Of a DNA stretch of 64,000 nt, positions 61,681-64,000 are shown in pieces. Under the pieces are notes generated by a model, which was not told the DNA's origin, made no database searches, and saw only the letters and a list, made by a program, of their open reading frames with translations. This stretch comes from Xylaria sp. FL1777 (Eukaryota; Ascomycota; Sordariomycetes; Xylariales; Xylariaceae). The stretch covers positions 310,001 to 374,000 of the forward strand of contig MU400521.1 in assembly GCA_022578965.1 (NCBI GenBank). Reading direction: 5' to 3'. Position 1 is the first letter of the stretch; every line of letters begins with the position of its first letter. A program made the translations under genes and the position numbers.

Positions 61681-62812
61681 ATGTCAACTATTGCCAAGAC
61701 TATCGTTGCTACCGGTGCAACCTCTGGCATCGTAAGTGGCAACAACATAACATACCAGTGCTAACTCATAGGTCATCACAAACAACCGCTAACACCGTGT
61801 AGGGTTTCGAGGCCATTAAGCAACTGCTCGTGCAATCCCAACCCTATAACTTCATTCTTGGTGCTCGAGATCTCAAAACAACGACGGACGCCTACAATGC
61901 TCTCAAATATGAGAACAATAGCCACACCATCACTATCTTTCCCCTGGAGCTAAATAACATGAGATCTGTTAAGACATTCGCGCAACAGACTCTTGAGAAG
62001 CTGGGTTCCAGCCCAGTTGACTACCTCATGCTCAATGCAGCAACTGGCATGATCAAGACGGTGGCTGAAACAGGGCCACACGGCTCAAGATGGATTGAGC
62101 CGTATCTCGTCAATCATCTCTGTAAGTCTAAGTCAGTATTGTCACAACTATGAGTCTATAACTAACACCAGCCGTAGCACAGCATTACCTCGTCCATCTA
62201 TTGCGACACAAATTGGAACAGTCTAAGACCCGCATCGTGTTCGTCTCTTCTGGTGCCGTGCGAAATGTGGAAGATCCCAGTAAGAAGCTCCTCAATGCGC
62301 TCACAGCCAGTAGCAGAACTAACTAGACTCGTTTCAAGACACACTTGAGAACGAGATGCTGGTCACGAAAGATACAGGCGATGTAGTCTACCCCGCTACA
62401 AAGTTTATCCAACTCCTTAATGCACACTGGTGGCGCCGTCAACTCGGAGGTACTTGCAAGATTGTGGCCGTGTCTCCCGGACTAATCCCACATACGGGCC
62501 TCGGTAGAGGAGGTAATTTTACAATATCCGATTCTCTTCCCGATGCCAAGAGTATTCCTGAAGGTGTGTGCCTCATGATGCAGTTTCTCCGCATGTCCAA
62601 CCAGAGTAGCTAACCCGGAAACAGGTGCTCAAAGTGTCCTCAGGGCTTTCACTCGTGACGACTTGCCAGAGGACCCAGAACAGATCTTCCTCACGAGTTG
62701 GGGTGAGTGGTGGCCTAAGGATGTCTACAAGCTGTCGCTTGATAAGAAGCTCCAAGACAAGTGGTCCCCCAGTCAGGCGGATATTGAGAAGGAGGAAGGG
62801 GTCACCGCTTGA
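61681..62812 (+). CDS. short-chain dehydrogenase/reductase (retinol dehydrogenase-like)
   Basis: NAD(P)-dependent oxidoreductase, substrate unknown. Five exons: 61681-61731, 61803-62121, 62178-62279, 62339-62563, 62625-62812, giving 294 aa. The cofactor loop TGATSGIGFEAI spans the first splice. LMLNAATG fits the NNAG region, FVSSGAV holds the catalytic Ser, and YPATK (Tyr175, Lys179) is the canonical YxxxK pair. The acceptor of the third intron was set at 62338 because the CTAAC branch site would be too close to the alternative AG at 62326; both keep frame and differ by four residues. The C-terminal part (QSVLRAFTRDD... WWPKDVYKLSLD) matches the length of light-induced/retinol-dehydrogenase-like fungal SDRs. 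Lies 0.5 kb from a convergent P450. Confidence 0.85.
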
Positions 62813-63324
62813 TAACACCAATGTGCGCAAGTACGATTTTTCGACTGTATGGCAGTGTTAAAATATTGTGTAGCCCTAGTTGAATAGCTAGTTCAGGACA
62901 GACTAGTAGTTGTCAAGGCACGCTATATGTAGACAAATGGCTATATCAGCACCTTATTGAATAATGCCCAATAATCCCTAACACAGGAGCATCATGTATA
63001 ACACCGGTATGTTTGGTAATGACCGATGAAACTGTTTCGAATATTCGTTTAGCGGCCGCGCTGGAAAAGTATGACATGGAGCTTATAATCTCCCATACTA
63101 TATACTGCCGTCTTATTCTGATACGGTCACCCTGACACCTTTGGAGTCAAAGGGCGGCATTGGGAACAAAAGACCACTGCAACCAGGGGTTAGCAATTGG
63201 CTACTCCGTGGGGAAATGGAAGAATTGGGGTGGGGGTCTTGGGGAGTAATTAAGTTGAAGACTATTTCAAGTAACTTCGACGGTCTTTTCTCTTATCACC
63301 CGCCAATAAAGAATCAGAGAATCT
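62813..63324. other. intergenic between convergent SDR and P450
   Basis: About 510 bases of 3' flanks of two convergent genes. Nothing recognised. Confidence 0.5.
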
Positions 63325-64000
63325 CTAAAATGCATACTGGACTGCCACGATATCCCTTAGTGTTGTATCGTGAAGAGACAGTTTAGGAGCCCCAGGTCGG
63401 AAGAGGCGAGACAGCGTGTGGAATATCTGCATGTAAACGAGGCTGACTCTAAGGATTAGTTCAAGAATAACATACGGCAAGGACTATCCGAGCAATGATG
63501 TCTTTCAGTAAGAAGTGGTCATGTAACTCACTTCCTGCCAACACAATTTCTACTCCCCTTCGCAAACGGCACGTGATACATCTGCATAGTGTTCAGCTTC
63601 TGGGGGTCGGCCGTGAGCCATCGGTTAGGTTCGAAAGATTCTGGGTTGGGAAATACGACGGGGTCGTTATGCATCCAATAAGTTGTCATGGATATTGGTG
63701 TCTATGCCAGAGTCAGGTTTTCATCGTCGATATATCATCAATATTGAGCAAACTGAAAAAAAGGGGGGATGGGGCAAACAAACCCCTGGAGGAATAACCC
63801 AATCACAAATTTTGATGGCATTGTCTGGGAATATTCGGGGCGTACGATTCATGCCACCAACAGCCATCCTACGCAAATCGTAAGTTATGCAAGGATTCTT
63901 CAGCTATCACAAGTTGGAAGCTCACCTCAACCCCTCGGCCACCACAGCACTCAAATACGGCGCCTTTTCCAGCTCAAGCCAGGATGGTGCAGTCAACTTG
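63325..64000 (-). CDS. cytochrome P450, C-terminal part (runs off the right edge)
   Basis: Membrane-bound monooxygenase fragment. Four exons are visible in transcript order: beyond 64000-63926, 63868-63784, 63701-63532, 63448-63325 (stop TAG 63327-63325). All splice junctions keep frame and no internal stop is seen. Motifs: EGLR (ExxR helix K) across the first splice, PPGTPISMT across the second, FPNPESFEPNRWL (PERF-like ERR-triad part) and the haem loop FAKGSRNCVGRK with the cysteine ligand. The tail FRPGAPKLSLHDTT follows. This layout is typical of fungal secondary-metabolism P450s such as the TRI11/CYP65-like type; the family number cannot be assigned. Exons are too short to appear as long open frames, so automatic ORF calling would miss the gene. 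Confidence 0.9.

Noticed and set aside
63141..63883. Plus-strand frames at the right edge
   Set aside because: They are antisense to the P450 exons, which have clear ERR-triad and haem-loop motifs on the minus strand.

Overview
The window is nuclear DNA of a filamentous ascomycete, most likely a Sordariomycete-type fungus; this is inferred, and the species cannot be named. The evidence is monocistronic genes on both strands, short introns (47 to 158 nt) with GTAAGT-like donors and CTAAC branch sites, and a fungal gene set: highly reducing polyketide synthase, BYR4/BFA1, AIM9, XRCC4, GET5, NOP2, cofilin and HSP60. Intron positions were set by hand from splice motifs, reading phase and continuity of conserved protein motifs. 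Every model given as complete closes in frame.

Layout. 1.2-9.3 kb: a five-exon highly reducing PKS (2,593 aa, minus strand), followed upstream by about 7.9 kb with no recognisable gene. 17.1-19.2 kb: an IlvD/Edd-family sugar-acid dehydratase. 20.1-20.3 kb: a scaffold gap (10 N) between long G and C homopolymers. 20.9-26.9 kb: AIM9-like mitochondrial phosphotransferase and BYR4/BFA1. 29.1-37.3 kb: XRCC4-like repair factor, aldo-keto reductase, a cysteine-type selenoprotein-O homologue and a PAP2 membrane phosphatase. 38.7-45.8 kb: an SDR-like protein, a histidine phosphatase, a secreted S33 peptidase and tRNA-Gly(GCC). 47-48 kb: a SET-domain gene interrupted by one in-frame TAG. 48.7-49.6 kb: local repeats. 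50.7-56.9 kb: NOP2 (22 exons), GET5 (divergent from NOP2) and cofilin. 59.0-60.9 kb: HSP60. 61.7-62.8 kb: a five-exon SDR. 63.3-64.0 kb: the C-terminal exons of a cytochrome P450 that runs off the right edge.

How the genes relate. Most are unrelated housekeeping genes: ribosome biogenesis, tail-anchored protein insertion, actin turnover, mitochondrial folding, septation control and end joining. Accessory functions are the orphan PKS, the dehydratase and the P450/SDR pair at the right edge, which could be the border of a cluster outside the window. No complete biosynthetic cluster, CRISPR-like array or intact transposon was seen.

Most unusual observation. NOP2 is split by 21 introns, with an 8-nt exon and either a 4-nt exon or an in-frame 31-nt alternative exactly at the catalytic Asp-Ala-Pro-Cys motif. 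Next are the SET gene, whose stop codon sits where the SET C-terminal catalytic tyrosine is expected, and the PKS, whose DH and ER motifs are both degenerate.
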